In this document: one piece after another, positions 31,394-42,042 of the stretch
How positions within the stretch are numbered: the stretch's first letter is position 1
How the letters are laid out: the number at the start of each line of letters is the position of its first letter
From: Pseudomonas sichuanensis
GTDB lineage: Bacteria > Pseudomonadota > Gammaproteobacteria > Pseudomonadales > Pseudomonadaceae
DNA: 64,000 bases
Assembly (NCBI RefSeq): GCF_003231305.1
Contig: NZ_QKVM01000022.1
Location: forward strand, 30,712 to 94,711
Reading direction: 5' to 3'
The notes under the pieces: model-generated
The model's input: the letters and a program-made list of their open reading frames with translations, nothing else
The model's database searches: none
What the model was told of the DNA's origin: nothing
Made by a program: the position numbers and the translations under genes

Positions 31394-32767
31394 TTAGAAG
31401 AAACTCAAGCCCACGTGGAACAGCTTCTCCACGTCCCGAATATGCTTTTTATCCACAACGAACAGGATCACATGGTCGCCCGACTCGATCACCGTGTCGT
31501 CATGGGCGATCAGCACTTCTTCGTCGCGGATGATCGCGCCGATGGTGGTGCCCGGCGGCAGGGCGATGTCCTCGATGGCCTTGCCCACCACCTTGCTCGA
31601 CTTCGCATCGCCATGGGCCACGGCCTCGATGGCCTCGGCCGCGCCACGGCGCAGCGAGTGCACGCTGACGATATCGCCGCGGCGCACGTGGGCCAGCAGC
31701 GTGCCGATGGTGGCCAGCTGCGGGCTGATGGCGATGTCGATGTCGCCGCCCTGCACCAGGTCGACATAGGCCGGGTTGTTGATGATGGTCATCACCTTGC
31801 GCGCGCCCAGGCGCTTGGCCAGCAGCGACGCCATGATGTTGGCCTCGTCGTCGTTGGTCAGGGCCAGGAAGATGTCGGCGTCGGCGATGTTCTCTTCGAG
31901 CATCAGGTCCTTGTCCGAGGCGCTGCCCTGCAGCACCACGGTGCTTTCCAGGGTGTCGGAAAGGTGCCGGCAGCGCGCCGGGTTCATCTCGATGATCTTC
32001 ACCTGGTAGCGGCTTTCGATGGCCTCGGCCAGGCGCTCGCCGATCTGCCCGCCACCGGCGATCACCACGCGCTTGTTGGTTTCGTCGATGCGCCGCAGTT
32101 CACCCATCACCGCACGGATGTCCTTCTTCGCGGCAATGAAGAACACTTCGTCGTCGGCTTCGATCACCGTGTCGCCCCGGGGCGTGATCGGCCGGTCGCG
32201 GCGGAAGATCGCCGCCACGCGGGTGTCGACGTTGGGCATGTGGGCGCGGATCTGGCGCAGTTGCTGGCCCACCAGCGGCCCGCCGTAGTAGGCCCTGACC
32301 GCCACCAGCTGGGCCTTGCCCTCGGCGAAGTCGATCACCTGCAGCGAACCTGGGTGTTCGATCAGGCGCTTGATGTAGTTGGTCACCACCTGCTCGGGGC
32401 TGATCAGCACGTCCACCGGGATGTGGTCGTTGTCGAACAGCTCTTCGCGGGTGAGGTAGGCCGATTCACGCACCCGGGCGATCTTGGTCGGGGTGTGGAA
32501 CAGCGAGTAGGCCACCTGGCAGGCGACCATGTTGGTCTCGTCGCTGTTGGTCACCGCCACCAGCATGTCGGCGTCGTCGGCGCCGGCCTGGCGCAGCACC
32601 GTCGGCAGCGATGCGCGGCCCTGCACGGTACGGATGTCCAGGCGGTCGCCCAGATCGCGCAGGCGCTCGCTGTCGGTGTCGACCACGGTGATGTCGTTGG
32701 CTTCGCTGGCCAGGTGTTCCGCCAGCGTACCGCCTACCTGCCCCGCGCCGAGGATGATGATCTTCAT
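31394..32767 (-). CDS. trkA: Trk potassium uptake regulatory subunit TrkA
   Basis: TrkA is the cytoplasmic NAD(H)-binding gating subunit of the Trk K+ transporter. The 457 residues form two RCK modules, each with a Rossmann nucleotide site ([17 protein letters not shown] near the N-terminus and [19 protein letters not shown] in the second half) followed by an RCK_C domain. It lies 24 bp after rsmB in the conserved def-fmt-rsmB-trkA run. Its membrane partner TrkH is not in the window. Confidence 0.96.
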   Translation of the reverse strand: MKIIILGAGQVGGTLAEHLASEANDITVVDTDSERLRDLGDRLDIRTVQGRASLPTVLRQAGADDADMLVAVTNSDETNMVACQVAYSLFHTPTKIARVRESAYLTREELFDNDHIPVDVLISPEQVVTNYIKRLIEHPGSLQVIDFAEGKAQLVAVRAYYGGPLVGQQLRQIRAHMPNVDTRVAAIFRRDRPITPRGDTVIEADDEVFFIAAKKDIRAVMGELRRIDETNKRVVIAGGGQIGERLAEAIESRYQVKIIEMNPARCRHLSDTLESTVVLQGSASDKDLMLEENIADADIFLALTNDDEANIMASLLAKRLGARKVMTIINNPAYVDLVQGGDIDIAISPQLATIGTLLAHVRRGDIVSVHSLRRGAAEAIEAVAHGDAKSSKVVGKAIEDIALPPGTTIGAIIRDEEVLIAHDDTVIESGDHVILFVVDKKHIRDVEKLFHVGLSFF

Positions 32768-32791
32768 CCACTACTCCCTAGGTTCTTGTGC

Positions 32792-34099
32792 TTACCGCGA
32801 GGCGGCGATCTTGATCAGCTTGGCATAGTAGAAACCGTCGTGGCCGCCCTCCTGGGCCAGCAGCTGGCGCCCGTGGGGCTGGCGCAGGCCGGCCTCGGTC
32901 GCCAGGTCCAGCTCGCGGGCACCGGGGGTGCGGGCCAGGAAGGCGTCGATCACTTCGGTGTTCTCGGTGGGCAGGCTGGAGCAGGTGGCGTACAGCAGCA
33001 TGCCGCCCACTTCCAGGGTCGGCCACAGGGCATCGAGCAGTTCGCCTTGCAGCGCGGCCAGGGCCGGGATGTCGTCGGCCTGGCGAGTCAGCTTGATGTC
33101 CGGGTGGCGGCGGATCACGCCAGTGGCCGAGCAGGGAGCGTCGAGCAGGATGCGCTGGAACTGTTTGCCGTCCCACCAGCTGGCGGTGTCGCGGGCGTCG
33201 CAGGCGATCAGCTCGGCATCGAGCTTGAGGCGGTCGAGGTTCTCGCGCACGCGGGTCAGGCGCTTGGCCTCGAGGTCGATGGCGACCATGTGCGCAAGCT
33301 TCGGCTCGGCTTCGAGCAGGTGGCAGGTCTTGCCGCCCGGTGCGCAGCAGGCGTCGAGCACGCGTTGGCCGGGGGCCAGCTCCAGCAGGTCGGCGGACAA
33401 CTGCGCGGCTTCGTCCTGCACGCTGACCCAACCCTCGGCGAAGCCCGGCAGGCCGCGCACGTCGCAGGCTTCGGCCAGCACGATGCCGTCACGGCTGTAC
33501 TGGCAGGCGCTGGCCTGGATACCGGCCTCGGCCAGCAGCGCGAGGTAAGCGTCGCGGCTGTGGTGGCGGCGGTTGATGCGCAGGATCATCGGCGGGTGGG
33601 CGTTGTTGGCGGCGCAGATGGCTTCCCATTGCTCCGGCCAGAAGGCCTTGAGCGACTTCTGCAGCCAGCGCGGGTGGGCGGTGCGCACCACCGGGTCGCG
33701 CTCCATGTCGGCCAGCAGTGCCTCGCCCTCGCGCTGGGCGCGGCGCAGCACGGCATTGAGCAGGGCCTTGGCCCACGGCTTCTTCAGCTTGTCGGCGCAG
33801 CCTACGGTTTCGCCGATGGCGGCATGGGCCGGGATGCGGGTGTAGAACAGCTGGTACAGGCCGACCAGCAGCAGCGCCTGCACATCGGCGTCGGCGGCTT
33901 TGAACGGCTTCTGCAACAGTTGTGCGGCCAGCAGGTCCAGGCGCGGCTGCCAGCGGGCGGTGCCGAAGGCCAGGTCCTGGGTGAGGCCACGGTCACGATC
34001 ATCGACCTTGTCCAGTTGCGCCGGCAGCGAGCTGTTCAGCGAAGCCTTGCCGCTGAGCACGGCGGCCAAGGCACGGGCGGCAGCCAGACGAGGATTCAT
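32792..34099 (-). CDS. rsmB: 16S rRNA (cytosine967-C5)-methyltransferase RsmB
   Basis: The 435-residue protein has an N-terminal NusB-like RNA-binding domain (about 1-140) and a SAM-dependent methyltransferase domain with [15 protein letters not shown], the catalytic-cysteine motif [17 protein letters not shown] and the second cysteine in [13 protein letters not shown]. It overlaps the fmt stop by 4 bp, indicating coupling. Confidence 0.96.
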   Translation of the reverse strand: MNPRLAAARALAAVLSGKASLNSSLPAQLDKVDDRDRGLTQDLAFGTARWQPRLDLLAAQLLQKPFKAADADVQALLLVGLYQLFYTRIPAHAAIGETVGCADKLKKPWAKALLNAVLRRAQREGEALLADMERDPVVRTAHPRWLQKSLKAFWPEQWEAICAANNAHPPMILRINRRHHSRDAYLALLAEAGIQASACQYSRDGIVLAEACDVRGLPGFAEGWVSVQDEAAQLSADLLELAPGQRVLDACCAPGGKTCHLLEAEPKLAHMVAIDLEAKRLTRVRENLDRLKLDAELIACDARDTASWWDGKQFQRILLDAPCSATGVIRRHPDIKLTRQADDIPALAALQGELLDALWPTLEVGGMLLYATCSSLPTENTEVIDAFLARTPGARELDLATEAGLRQPHGRQLLAQEGGHDGFYYAKLIKIAASR

Positions 34100-35028
34100 T
34101 GGCCGAGCACCTTGCCGCTGGCGAATTTCTCGCGGCGGCTGTTGAACAGGTCGGCGAAGTTGAGGGCCTTGCCACCCGGCAGTTGCAGGCGGGTCAGGCT
34201 CAGGGCCTGCTCACCGCAGGCGACCACTAGGCCGTCCTTGCTGGCCGAGAGGATTTCGCCTGGGGCGCCCTGGGCTGTGGACAACTTGGCGGCCAGTACC
34301 TTCACGCTTTCGCCGTCCAGGGTGCTGTGGCACACCGGCCAGGGGTTGAAGGCGCGGATCAGGCGCTCAAGCTCCACGGCCGGACGGCTCCAGTCGATGC
34401 GCGCTTCGTCTTTGTTCAGCTTGTGTGCGTAGGTGGCCAGGGCATCGACCTGCACTTCACCTTGCAGGCTGCCATCGGCCAGGCCGGCGATGGCCTGGAT
34501 CACCGCAGGCGGGCCCATTTCGGCGAGGCGGTCGTGCAAGGTGCCGCCGGTGTCGTCGGCGCTGATCGGCGTGACCACCTTGAGCAGCATCGGGCCGGTA
34601 TCCAGGCCAGCCTCCATGCGCATCACGGTCACGCCGCTCTCGGCGTCACCCGCTTCCACCGCACGCTGGATCGGTGCCGCACCGCGCCAGCGCGGCAGCA
34701 GCGAGGCATGGCTGTTGATGCAACCCAGGCGCGGGATGTCCAGCACCGCCTGCGGCAGGATCAGGCCGTAGGCGACCACTACCATCAGGTCCGGCTGCAG
34801 CGCGGCGAGCTCGGCCTGCGCATCGGCATTGCGCAGGGTCTGTGGCTGGTACACCGGGATGTCATGGGCCACGGCCAGGGCCTTGACCGCGCTCGGCATG
34901 AGCTTCTGGCCACGGCCGGCGGGGCGGTCCGGCTGGGTGTAGACGGCCACGATCTCGTACGGGCTGTCGAGCAGGGCCTTGAGGTGTTCGGCGGCAAACT
35001 CTGGGGTGCCAGCAAAGACGATGCGCAT
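34096..35028 (-). CDS. fmt: Methionyl-tRNA formyltransferase
   Basis: Fmt formylates initiator Met-tRNA using 10-formyltetrahydrofolate. The 310-residue protein starts [20 protein letters not shown] and has the SLLP motif ([24 protein letters not shown]) of formyltransferases, then a C-terminal tRNA-binding beta-barrel. ATG 35028 is the conserved start; the open frame upstream runs into def. It follows def by 62 bp. Confidence 0.97.
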   Translation of the reverse strand: MRIVFAGTPEFAAEHLKALLDSPYEIVAVYTQPDRPAGRGQKLMPSAVKALAVAHDIPVYQPQTLRNADAQAELAALQPDLMVVVAYGLILPQAVLDIPRLGCINSHASLLPRWRGAAPIQRAVEAGDAESGVTVMRMEAGLDTGPMLLKVVTPISADDTGGTLHDRLAEMGPPAVIQAIAGLADGSLQGEVQVDALATYAHKLNKDEARIDWSRPAVELERLIRAFNPWPVCHSTLDGESVKVLAAKLSTAQGAPGEILSASKDGLVVACGEQALSLTRLQLPGGKALNFADLFNSRREKFASGKVLGQ

Positions 35029-35090
35029 GGAGTTCTCGCTTCTCGAAAAAGAAAAAGGCTTGCCGGAGCAAGCCTTCTGGAAGGTGGGGA

Positions 35091-35597
35091 TCAGGCTTGC
35101 TGGCGGTGCTGCTTTTCCAGCTTCTTCTTGATCCGGTCGCGCTTGAGCTGCGACAGGTAGTCGACGAACAGCTTGCCGTTGAGGTGATCGAACTCGTGCT
35201 GCACGCACACCGCCAGCAGGCCTTCGGCTTCGAGCTCGTAGGGCTTGCCGTCGCGGTCCTGGGCCTTGACCCGGACGCGCAGCGGGCGGTCGACGTTTTC
35301 GTAGAAGCCCGGCACCGACAGGCAGCCTTCCTGGTACTGGCCCATGTCGTGGGTCAGTTCTTCGACGCTGGGGTTGATGAAGACGCGCGGCTCGCTGCGA
35401 TCTTCGCTGAGGTCCATCACCACGACTTGCTGGTGGACGTTGACCTGGGTCGCCGCCAGGCCGATGCCTGGGGCCTCGTACATGGTTTCGAACATGTCGT
35501 CGATCAGCTGACGCAGGGCGTCGTCGAACACCGTTACCGGTTTGGCAATGGTACGCAGGCGCGGATCGGGGAATTCGAGAATGTTCAAAATAGCCAT
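35091..35597 (-). CDS. def: Peptide deformylase
   Basis: The 168-residue metalloenzyme removes the N-formyl group from nascent proteins. All three family motifs are present: [17 protein letters not shown] and QHEFDHLNG, which supply the metal ligands Cys and two His plus the catalytic Glu. It is paired with fmt as in many bacteria. ATG 35597 is the conserved [15 protein letters not shown] start. Confidence 0.98.
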   Translation of the reverse strand: MAILNILEFPDPRLRTIAKPVTVFDDALRQLIDDMFETMYEAPGIGLAATQVNVHQQVVVMDLSEDRSEPRVFINPSVEELTHDMGQYQEGCLSVPGFYENVDRPLRVRVKAQDRDGKPYELEAEGLLAVCVQHEFDHLNGKLFVDYLSQLKRDRIKKKLEKQHRQQA

Positions 35598-35806
35598 AGG
35601 GGTCAGGCAGTCACTGTGCGGTCGGTTGAAAACTGAGCACACATAATAAAGGGAAAAGGTGGCCAAGGCACCTGTGAAAGCTCGGCTAGGGTGTGAAAGG
35701 GCGGCTTATCGCCGATTTGATGGACAGCTTTTCAAAGCGTTATCAACACAGTTATCCACAGCTTGTGCCACGCCGATGGCCCCTTTTCGATCAAGGATGA
35801 TCCCCT
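35598..35806. other. def-dprA divergent intergenic region with DnaA boxes
   Basis: This 209-bp region holds a perfect DnaA 9-mer (35752-35760) next to a one-mismatch copy (35740-35748), about 50 bp upstream of dprA. Promoters for both flanking genes must be here. No gene is seen; a LysM-protein gene expected here from P. aeruginosa is absent. Confidence 0.6.
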
Positions 35807-36904
35807 ATGACTACACCCCGTTCGTCGCCTTGCCCGCCTGCCGAACTGGAAGCGCGGCTGCGTCTGCACCGCCTCCCCGACACCGGCCTGCGCCGTTTCC
35901 ATACCCTCATCGAAGCCTTCGGCAATGCCTCGTCGGCACTCAGCGCGCCGGCCAGTGCCTGGCGTGCGCTGGGGCTGCCTGCTGCCAGCATCGATGCCCG
36001 GCGCAGCCCCGAGGTGCGCGACGGTGCATTGGCTGCAATGGCCTGGTTAGAGCGCCCGGGCCAGCATTTGCTGATGTGGGACGGGCCTGGCTATCCCGCG
36101 TTGCTCGGTGAAATCGACGACCCGCCGCCCTTGCTGTTCGTCGCCGGCGACCCTGCTTTGCTGGAGCGCCCGCAGCTGGCGATAGTGGGCAGCAGGCGTG
36201 CTTCACCTCCGGCGCTGGATACCGCAGGTGCGTTCGCGCGTTGCCTTGCGCAAGCCGGTTTCACCATCACCAGCGGGCTGGCGCTGGGCGTTGACGGTGC
36301 CGCTCATCGGGCGGCATTGCAGGCCGGCGGGCACACCATCGGGGTGCTCGGCACGGGGTTGCAAAAACTTTATCCACAGCGCCACCGCGACCTCGCCCGA
36401 GCGATGCTCGACAGCGGTAGCGCGCTGGTTTCCGAGTACCCCCTGGACGCCGGGCCGTTGGCCGGCAACTTCCCCCGGCGTAACCGGATCATCAGTGGGC
36501 TGTCGCTGGGTGTGCTGGTGGTCGAGGCGAGCATTGCCAGTGGTTCGTTGATCACCGCCCGGCTTGCCGCCGAACAAGGGCGCGAGGTGTATGCCATTCC
36601 CGGTTCCATTCACCACCCCGGCGCCAAGGGCTGTCACCAACTGATCCGCGACGGTGCGTTGCTGGTGGAGAGTGTGGAACAGATCCTCGACAGCCTGCGC
36701 GGCTGGCAGAACCTGCCGCCCGCGCCTGTGGGCAAACCCGACCATCCCCTGCTCGCCTTGCTCCATGCTGCGCCCCACACTACCGAGGGCTTGGCCCACA
36801 GCAGCGGCCAGCCGTTGGCCCAGGTGCTGGCCAGCCTGACCGAGCTGGAGCTTGAGGGCCGGGTCAGTAATGAAGCCGGGCGTTGGTTTGCAAGGTCCGG
36901 CTAA
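35807..36904 (+). CDS. dprA: DNA-processing protein DprA
   Basis: DprA (Smf) binds single-stranded DNA and loads RecA during natural transformation. The 365 residues contain a short N-terminal helical domain, the Rossmann-like core (IVGSRRASPPALDTAGAF, TSGLALGVDGAAHRAAL, EYPLDAGPLAGNFPRRNRIISGLS) and a C-terminal winged-helix-like region. ATG 35807 is the first start after the intergenic region. It is followed 39 bp later by tsaC. Confidence 0.95.
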   Translation: MTTPRSSPCPPAELEARLRLHRLPDTGLRRFHTLIEAFGNASSALSAPASAWRALGLPAASIDARRSPEVRDGALAAMAWLERPGQHLLMWDGPGYPALLGEIDDPPPLLFVAGDPALLERPQLAIVGSRRASPPALDTAGAFARCLAQAGFTITSGLALGVDGAAHRAALQAGGHTIGVLGTGLQKLYPQRHRDLARAMLDSGSALVSEYPLDAGPLAGNFPRRNRIISGLSLGVLVVEASIASGSLITARLAAEQGREVYAIPGSIHHPGAKGCHQLIRDGALLVESVEQILDSLRGWQNLPPAPVGKPDHPLLALLHAAPHTTEGLAHSSGQPLAQVLASLTELELEGRVSNEAGRWFARSG

Positions 36905-36943
36905 GTAAACTGCGCGCAAGGCTTATATGTGGAGTGACAGCAA

Positions 36944-37501
36944 ATGGTGAGCAGTTGGCGTGTGCAACAAGCCGCGCGTGAGATCAAGGCGGGTGCGGTG
37001 ATCGCCTATCCAACGGAAGCGGTCTGGGGCCTGGGCTGCGACCCGTGGAACGAAGACGCGGTGTATCGCCTGCTGGCGCTCAAGTCGCGGCCTGTGGATA
37101 AAGGCCTGATCCTGGTCGCTGACAGCATCCACCAGTTCGACTTCCTGTTCGAGGACTTCCCCCAGGACTGGATTGACCGCATGGCCGCCACCTGGCCGGG
37201 GCCGAACACCTGGTTGGTACCGCACCAGGACCTGCTGCCCGAGTGGGTGACCGGGCAGCATGACAGCGTGGCGCTGCGGGTCAGTGATCATCCACAGGTG
37301 CGTGAGCTGTGCGCCTTGGTCGGGCCGTTGATTTCCACGTCCTGCAACCCGGCCGGGCGCCCGGCGGCCAAGAGCCGGTTGCGGGTGGAGCAGTATTTCC
37401 ACAAGCAGCTGGACATGGTGCTGGGTGGGGCGCTGGGGGGGCGGAAGAATCCGAGCGTGATTCGGGACCTGGCGACCGGTGAGGTTGTGCGCCCGGGCTG
37501 A
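36944..37501 (+). CDS. tsaC: Threonylcarbamoyl-AMP synthase (TsaC/YrdC)
   Basis: TsaC makes threonylcarbamoyl-adenylate for t6A37 modification of ANN-decoding tRNAs. The 185-residue single-domain protein has the signature [13 protein letters not shown] and the basic nucleotide-binding patch of the family, and ends [21 protein letters not shown]. It is downstream of dprA in the usual gammaproteobacterial order. Confidence 0.95.
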   Translation: MVSSWRVQQAAREIKAGAVIAYPTEAVWGLGCDPWNEDAVYRLLALKSRPVDKGLILVADSIHQFDFLFEDFPQDWIDRMAATWPGPNTWLVPHQDLLPEWVTGQHDSVALRVSDHPQVRELCALVGPLISTSCNPAGRPAAKSRLRVEQYFHKQLDMVLGGALGGRKNPSVIRDLATGEVVRPG

Positions 37502-37527
37502 TACCGCTGGCGAGGGCTTTGCCCTCG

Positions 37528-37597
37528 TTTCGCGGCACAAGGCCGCTCCTACAGGCAATCGCGCTCCCCTGTAGGAGCGGCCTTGTGTCGCGAAAGG
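37528..37597. repeat. REP pair (inverted), TAGGAGCGGCCTTGTGTCGCG class
   Basis: Inverted copies are at 37528-37555 and 37568-37597, a different sequence class from the GGGGCAAGCCC type. It marks the left border of the accessory islet. Confidence 0.9.
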
Positions 37598-37775
37598 GCC
37601 GCAAAGCGGCCCCAGAAAACGGCTAGATTCTCCTGACTTTCTCTCAAATAGTTGCCTGGACAACCAATTGGGAAACTTCCCACTGTCTCCGTCTTAAGTC
37701 GCCAACTTCTCTACAGGAACCCCTGCCTCTAGCTTGCTCTCCGTGCGTCGCAAATCGGCGGGAGCATCCGGAGCA

Positions 37776-38219
37776 ATGCCGCTATTCGAGAATGCCGAGT
37801 ACCTGATAAGGGCGAATCTGCAGCAGCTAGCGTCCAACCATCGGGTCAGGGCGGTGGAGATAGGCAGATTTACCGCAGATCAGTTCGAGGCGATCAACAG
37901 ACAGAAAGCCGGGCTGGGTTTACCCCTGCTTGAGGATCCGGGCATCGTATTTATTGGCAGTCATGCCTACAGAAGCCGGGTGATACGAGACGGATACACC
38001 ATTGATGACATGGTTGTGCAAATCAGGGCAGCGCTGGCAGCGACATCGATTTTGAAGAGTGCCACGCACCTGACCGCTCTTCGCAGCACGATTGGCCGAA
38101 ACGATGGCTATGGCAATGAAATCTATGATGAGGCGATTTTTGAACTGACGGCCCGCAAGCCCAAGGCGGAGCTCTATTCCATCGTGCCTAAAGGGGATAG
38201 AAACAAGCCCAAAAAATAA
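37776..38219 (+). CDS. Hypothetical protein, family not recognised
   Basis: I do not recognise this protein. From ATG 37776 it has 147 residues (MPLFENAEYLIRANLQQLAS...), ending in a lysine-rich tail (KGDRNKPKK). It is soluble, with no signal peptide or membrane segment. Non-ATG starts at 37743 (GTG) or 37734 (TTG) would add 11-14 residues. The ribosome-binding site is unclear. The DNA is visibly more A/T-rich than its neighbours. It lies in an islet between tsaC and qor, bounded by REP pairs, so recent acquisition is likely. It could be a detached C-terminal module of a larger protein, but nothing shows that directly. Confidence 0.65.
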   Translation: MPLFENAEYLIRANLQQLASNHRVRAVEIGRFTADQFEAINRQKAGLGLPLLEDPGIVFIGSHAYRSRVIRDGYTIDDMVVQIRAALAATSILKSATHLTALRSTIGRNDGYGNEIYDEAIFELTARKPKAELYSIVPKGDRNKPKK

Positions 38220-38239
38220 TGGCCGCTTTAAGCGGCCAA
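38219..38239. terminator. Hairpin after the hypothetical gene
   Basis: TGGCCGCTT and AAGCGGCCA form a perfect 9-bp stem overlapping the stop codon. Read on the minus strand it is followed by an A/T-rich T run, so it may be a better terminator in that direction. Confidence 0.5.
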
Positions 38240-38530
38240 AGGGTAAGGATGCACTCGCCCGGATAACTTGAAACTCAACCGGCGCACCAGCACAACCTCA
38301 GGGAGAAAGGCTACGCCTCAGAGTCGGTACGGTCAAGCGAGGCCCTATCTATCGCGTGTCGCAGCGCCTTATTCAAGGTTTTGGCTGAATTCAGGGTTTT
38401 CTGATTTTGCCGAACAGGCTGTCCAGCTTGCGAATAGAGAAATATCCTACGATCCGCGTCCGCTGCCATCACCTTCTCACTGGAAACTCCTACTTCTAGG
38501 CTCCAGACCGTCGCCGAATAACTTGGCGAT
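38240..38530. other. Non-coding stretch before the DUF3077 leader
   Basis: These 291 bp hold no gene I can support; open frames on both strands lack codon bias or recognisable motifs. The promoter of the downstream leader and small gene is expected here. Confidence 0.5.
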
Positions 38531-38697
38531 CGGGTGTGGTAACCCGAGCAGGGAGAGATCTTGGCAGTCAATGGTGGCTGCATGCGGGAGGCCTCGTGCC
38601 TGCCGGGTTTTGAGATCTCTCCCGGTTTACCACCCCGTATGCAGCTGCCACCTATCCGTGTGGTAACGGATGCGTGTCGGCCTAGACGCGAGATCTC
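38531..38697 (+). ncRNA. Candidate structured 5' leader (cis-regulatory RNA) of the DUF3077 gene
   Basis: This 167-nt segment ends at the ATG of the small gene. A long interrupted stem pairs 38531-38561 with 38613-38637; its heart is an exact 11-bp match, GGGAGAGATCT with AGATCTCTCCC. A second hairpin is at 38654-38671 (ATCCGT / ACGGAT, loop GTGGTA). GGTGGCTGCAT in the loop of the first stem (38573-38583) is complementary to 38639-38652, which would form a pseudoknot or an alternative fold. AGATCT occurs three times, the last 2 bases before the ATG. Function is inferred from structure only; a DNA-level palindrome is the alternative. Confidence 0.5.
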
Positions 38698-39009
38698 ATG
38701 ATGAAAAAGATCGTCCCGGATCCACCCCTCCCCAACACCTCCGCCCACCCCTTCGGCCGCTGCGATGCCGGCCATCCGCCCCTCTTTTCCGTGAACCCTG
38801 ATGTCCCAGCACACGACGCCTTGGTGCATGTAGCGCTCTACCTGCGCTGCGCCTACGACACCGGCATCAAGGCGCTCGACCACCTGCGGGATGAGGGGCG
38901 GGGCATGTACTGGTCCAGCCTGCATTCGCTGGAAATGGCGGAGGGGTTGGTGGAGGCGATGCTTGAGGGCATCGAGTCGGCGCCAGCGGCCAAGAATTCC
39001 ACCGGCTGA
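38698..39009 (+). CDS. Small DUF3077 (DUF6124)-family protein
   Basis: The 103-residue protein resembles the small DUF3077-type proteins that occur in many copies in pseudomonad genomes. The N-terminal third is proline-rich and probably disordered (IVPDPPLPNTSAHPF, FSVNPDVPAHDAL); the rest is a helical segment (VHVALYLRCAYDTGIKALDHL, SSLHSLEMAEGLVEAMLEGIES). No function is known. Two tandem ATGs (38698, 38701) are possible starts. No normal Shine-Dalgarno precedes them: GAGATCTC lies in that position and can pair elsewhere in the leader, suggesting translational control. Confidence 0.75.
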   Translation: MMKKIVPDPPLPNTSAHPFGRCDAGHPPLFSVNPDVPAHDALVHVALYLRCAYDTGIKALDHLRDEGRGMYWSSLHSLEMAEGLVEAMLEGIESAPAAKNSTG

Positions 39010-39016
39010 GCTGACG

Positions 39017-39088
39017 CAATCGCGGGGCAAGCCCGCTCCCACGCCGATCTCTAGTCATGGCGTGGGAGCGGGCTTGCCCCGCGATAGG
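39017..39088. repeat. REP pair (inverted), GGGGCAAGCCCGCTCCCAC class
   Basis: Copies are at 39017-39045 and 39059-39088, inverted, immediately after the DUF3077 gene and before the end of the convergent qor gene. It marks the right border of the islet. Confidence 0.92.
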
Positions 39089-39092
39089 GCCT

Positions 39093-41113
<2,021 letters not shown>

Positions 41114-41138
41114 GCCTGTGGATAACCGAGGATCACCC

Positions 41139-41963
41139 ATGGACCAGTACGTCGTTTTCGGTAACCCCATCGGCCACAGCAAGTCGCCGTTGATCCACCG
41201 CCTGTTCGCCGACCAGACCGGCGAGGCCCTGGAGTACGCCACCCTGCTGGCGCCGCTGGACGAGTTCAGCGACTGCGCCCGTGGCTTCTTCAAGCAAGGC
41301 AGCGGCGCCAACGTCACCGTGCCGTTCAAGGAAGAGGCCTACCGCCTGTGCGACAGCCTCACCCCACGCGCCAAGCGTGCCGGTGCGGTGAACACCTTGA
41401 GCAAGCTGGCCGACGGTACCTTGCAGGGCGACAACACCGACGGCGCCGGGTTGGTGCGCGACCTCACCGTCAACGCCGGGGTCGAGCTGGCCGGCAAGCG
41501 CATCCTCATCCTCGGCGCCGGTGGCGCGGTGCGCGGTGTGTTGGAGCCGATCCTGGCGCACCAGCCGCAGTCGCTGGTGATCGCCAACCGCACGGTGGAG
41601 AAGGCCGAGCAGCTGGCGCGGGAGTTCGATGAGCTGGGGCCGGTGGTGGCCAGTGGTTTCAGCTGGTTGCAGGAGCCGGTGGACGTGATCATCAACGCCA
41701 CTTCGGCGAGCCTGGCTGGCGAGCTGCCGCCGATTGCCGAGAGCCTGGTCGAGGCGGGGCGTACCGTGTGCTACGACATGATGTATGGCAAGGAGCCGAC
41801 GCCGTTTTGCCAATGGGCGAGCAAGCTGGGCGCGGCGAAGGTGCTGGACGGCTTGGGGATGCTGGCGGAGCAGGCGGCCGAGGCGTTCTTTATCTGGCGT
41901 GGGGTGCGGCCGGAGACCGGGCCGGTGCTGGATGAGCTGCGCCGGCAGTTGGCCCGCGGCTGA
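41139..41963 (+). CDS. aroE: Shikimate dehydrogenase (NADP+)
   Basis: AroE reduces 3-dehydroshikimate in the aromatic amino acid pathway. The 274 residues start [17 protein letters not shown], contain the substrate region [11 protein letters not shown] and the Rossmann motif [12 protein letters not shown] with NRT for NADP binding. It is 25 bp downstream of hemF and probably co-transcribed; this pairing is conserved in pseudomonads. ATG 41139 is preferred to one 7 codons upstream that overlaps the DnaA-box-containing gap. Confidence 0.97.
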   Translation: MDQYVVFGNPIGHSKSPLIHRLFADQTGEALEYATLLAPLDEFSDCARGFFKQGSGANVTVPFKEEAYRLCDSLTPRAKRAGAVNTLSKLADGTLQGDNTDGAGLVRDLTVNAGVELAGKRILILGAGGAVRGVLEPILAHQPQSLVIANRTVEKAEQLAREFDELGPVVASGFSWLQEPVDVIINATSASLAGELPPIAESLVEAGRTVCYDMMYGKEPTPFCQWASKLGAAKVLDGLGMLAEQAAEAFFIWRGVRPETGPVLDELRRQLARG

Positions 41964-41973
41964 GCTTGATATC

Positions 41974-42042
41974 CAATCGCGGGGCAAGCCCGCTCCCACG
42001 CAGACCTCTGATCATGGCGTGGGAGCGGGCTTGCCCCGCGAT
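41974..42042. repeat. REP pair (inverted) between aroE and the SulP gene
   Basis: Copies are at 41974-42001 and 42016-42042. The right copy reaches the stop codon of the convergent sulP gene. Confidence 0.92.

Noticed and set aside
31407..31422. Possible fourth parS (half-site CCACGTGGAACA)
   Set aside because: Only the right half matches; the left half has four mismatches out of six, and it lies within the trkA coding sequence.
31415..34432. Very long plus-strand open frame of about 1000 codons
   Set aside because: It runs antisense through trkA, rsmB and fmt, which have full family motifs. Long antisense frames are usual in GC-rich Pseudomonas genes because of third-position bias.
38268..38666. 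Plus-strand open frame overlapping the leader
   Set aside because: No ribosome-binding site, no conserved motif, and its 3' half coincides with the base-paired leader.
38311..39042. Minus-strand open frame through the DUF3077 locus
   Set aside because: It starts in translated REP sequence, crosses the structured leader and lies antisense to the DUF3077 protein, which has a better codon pattern. No motif.
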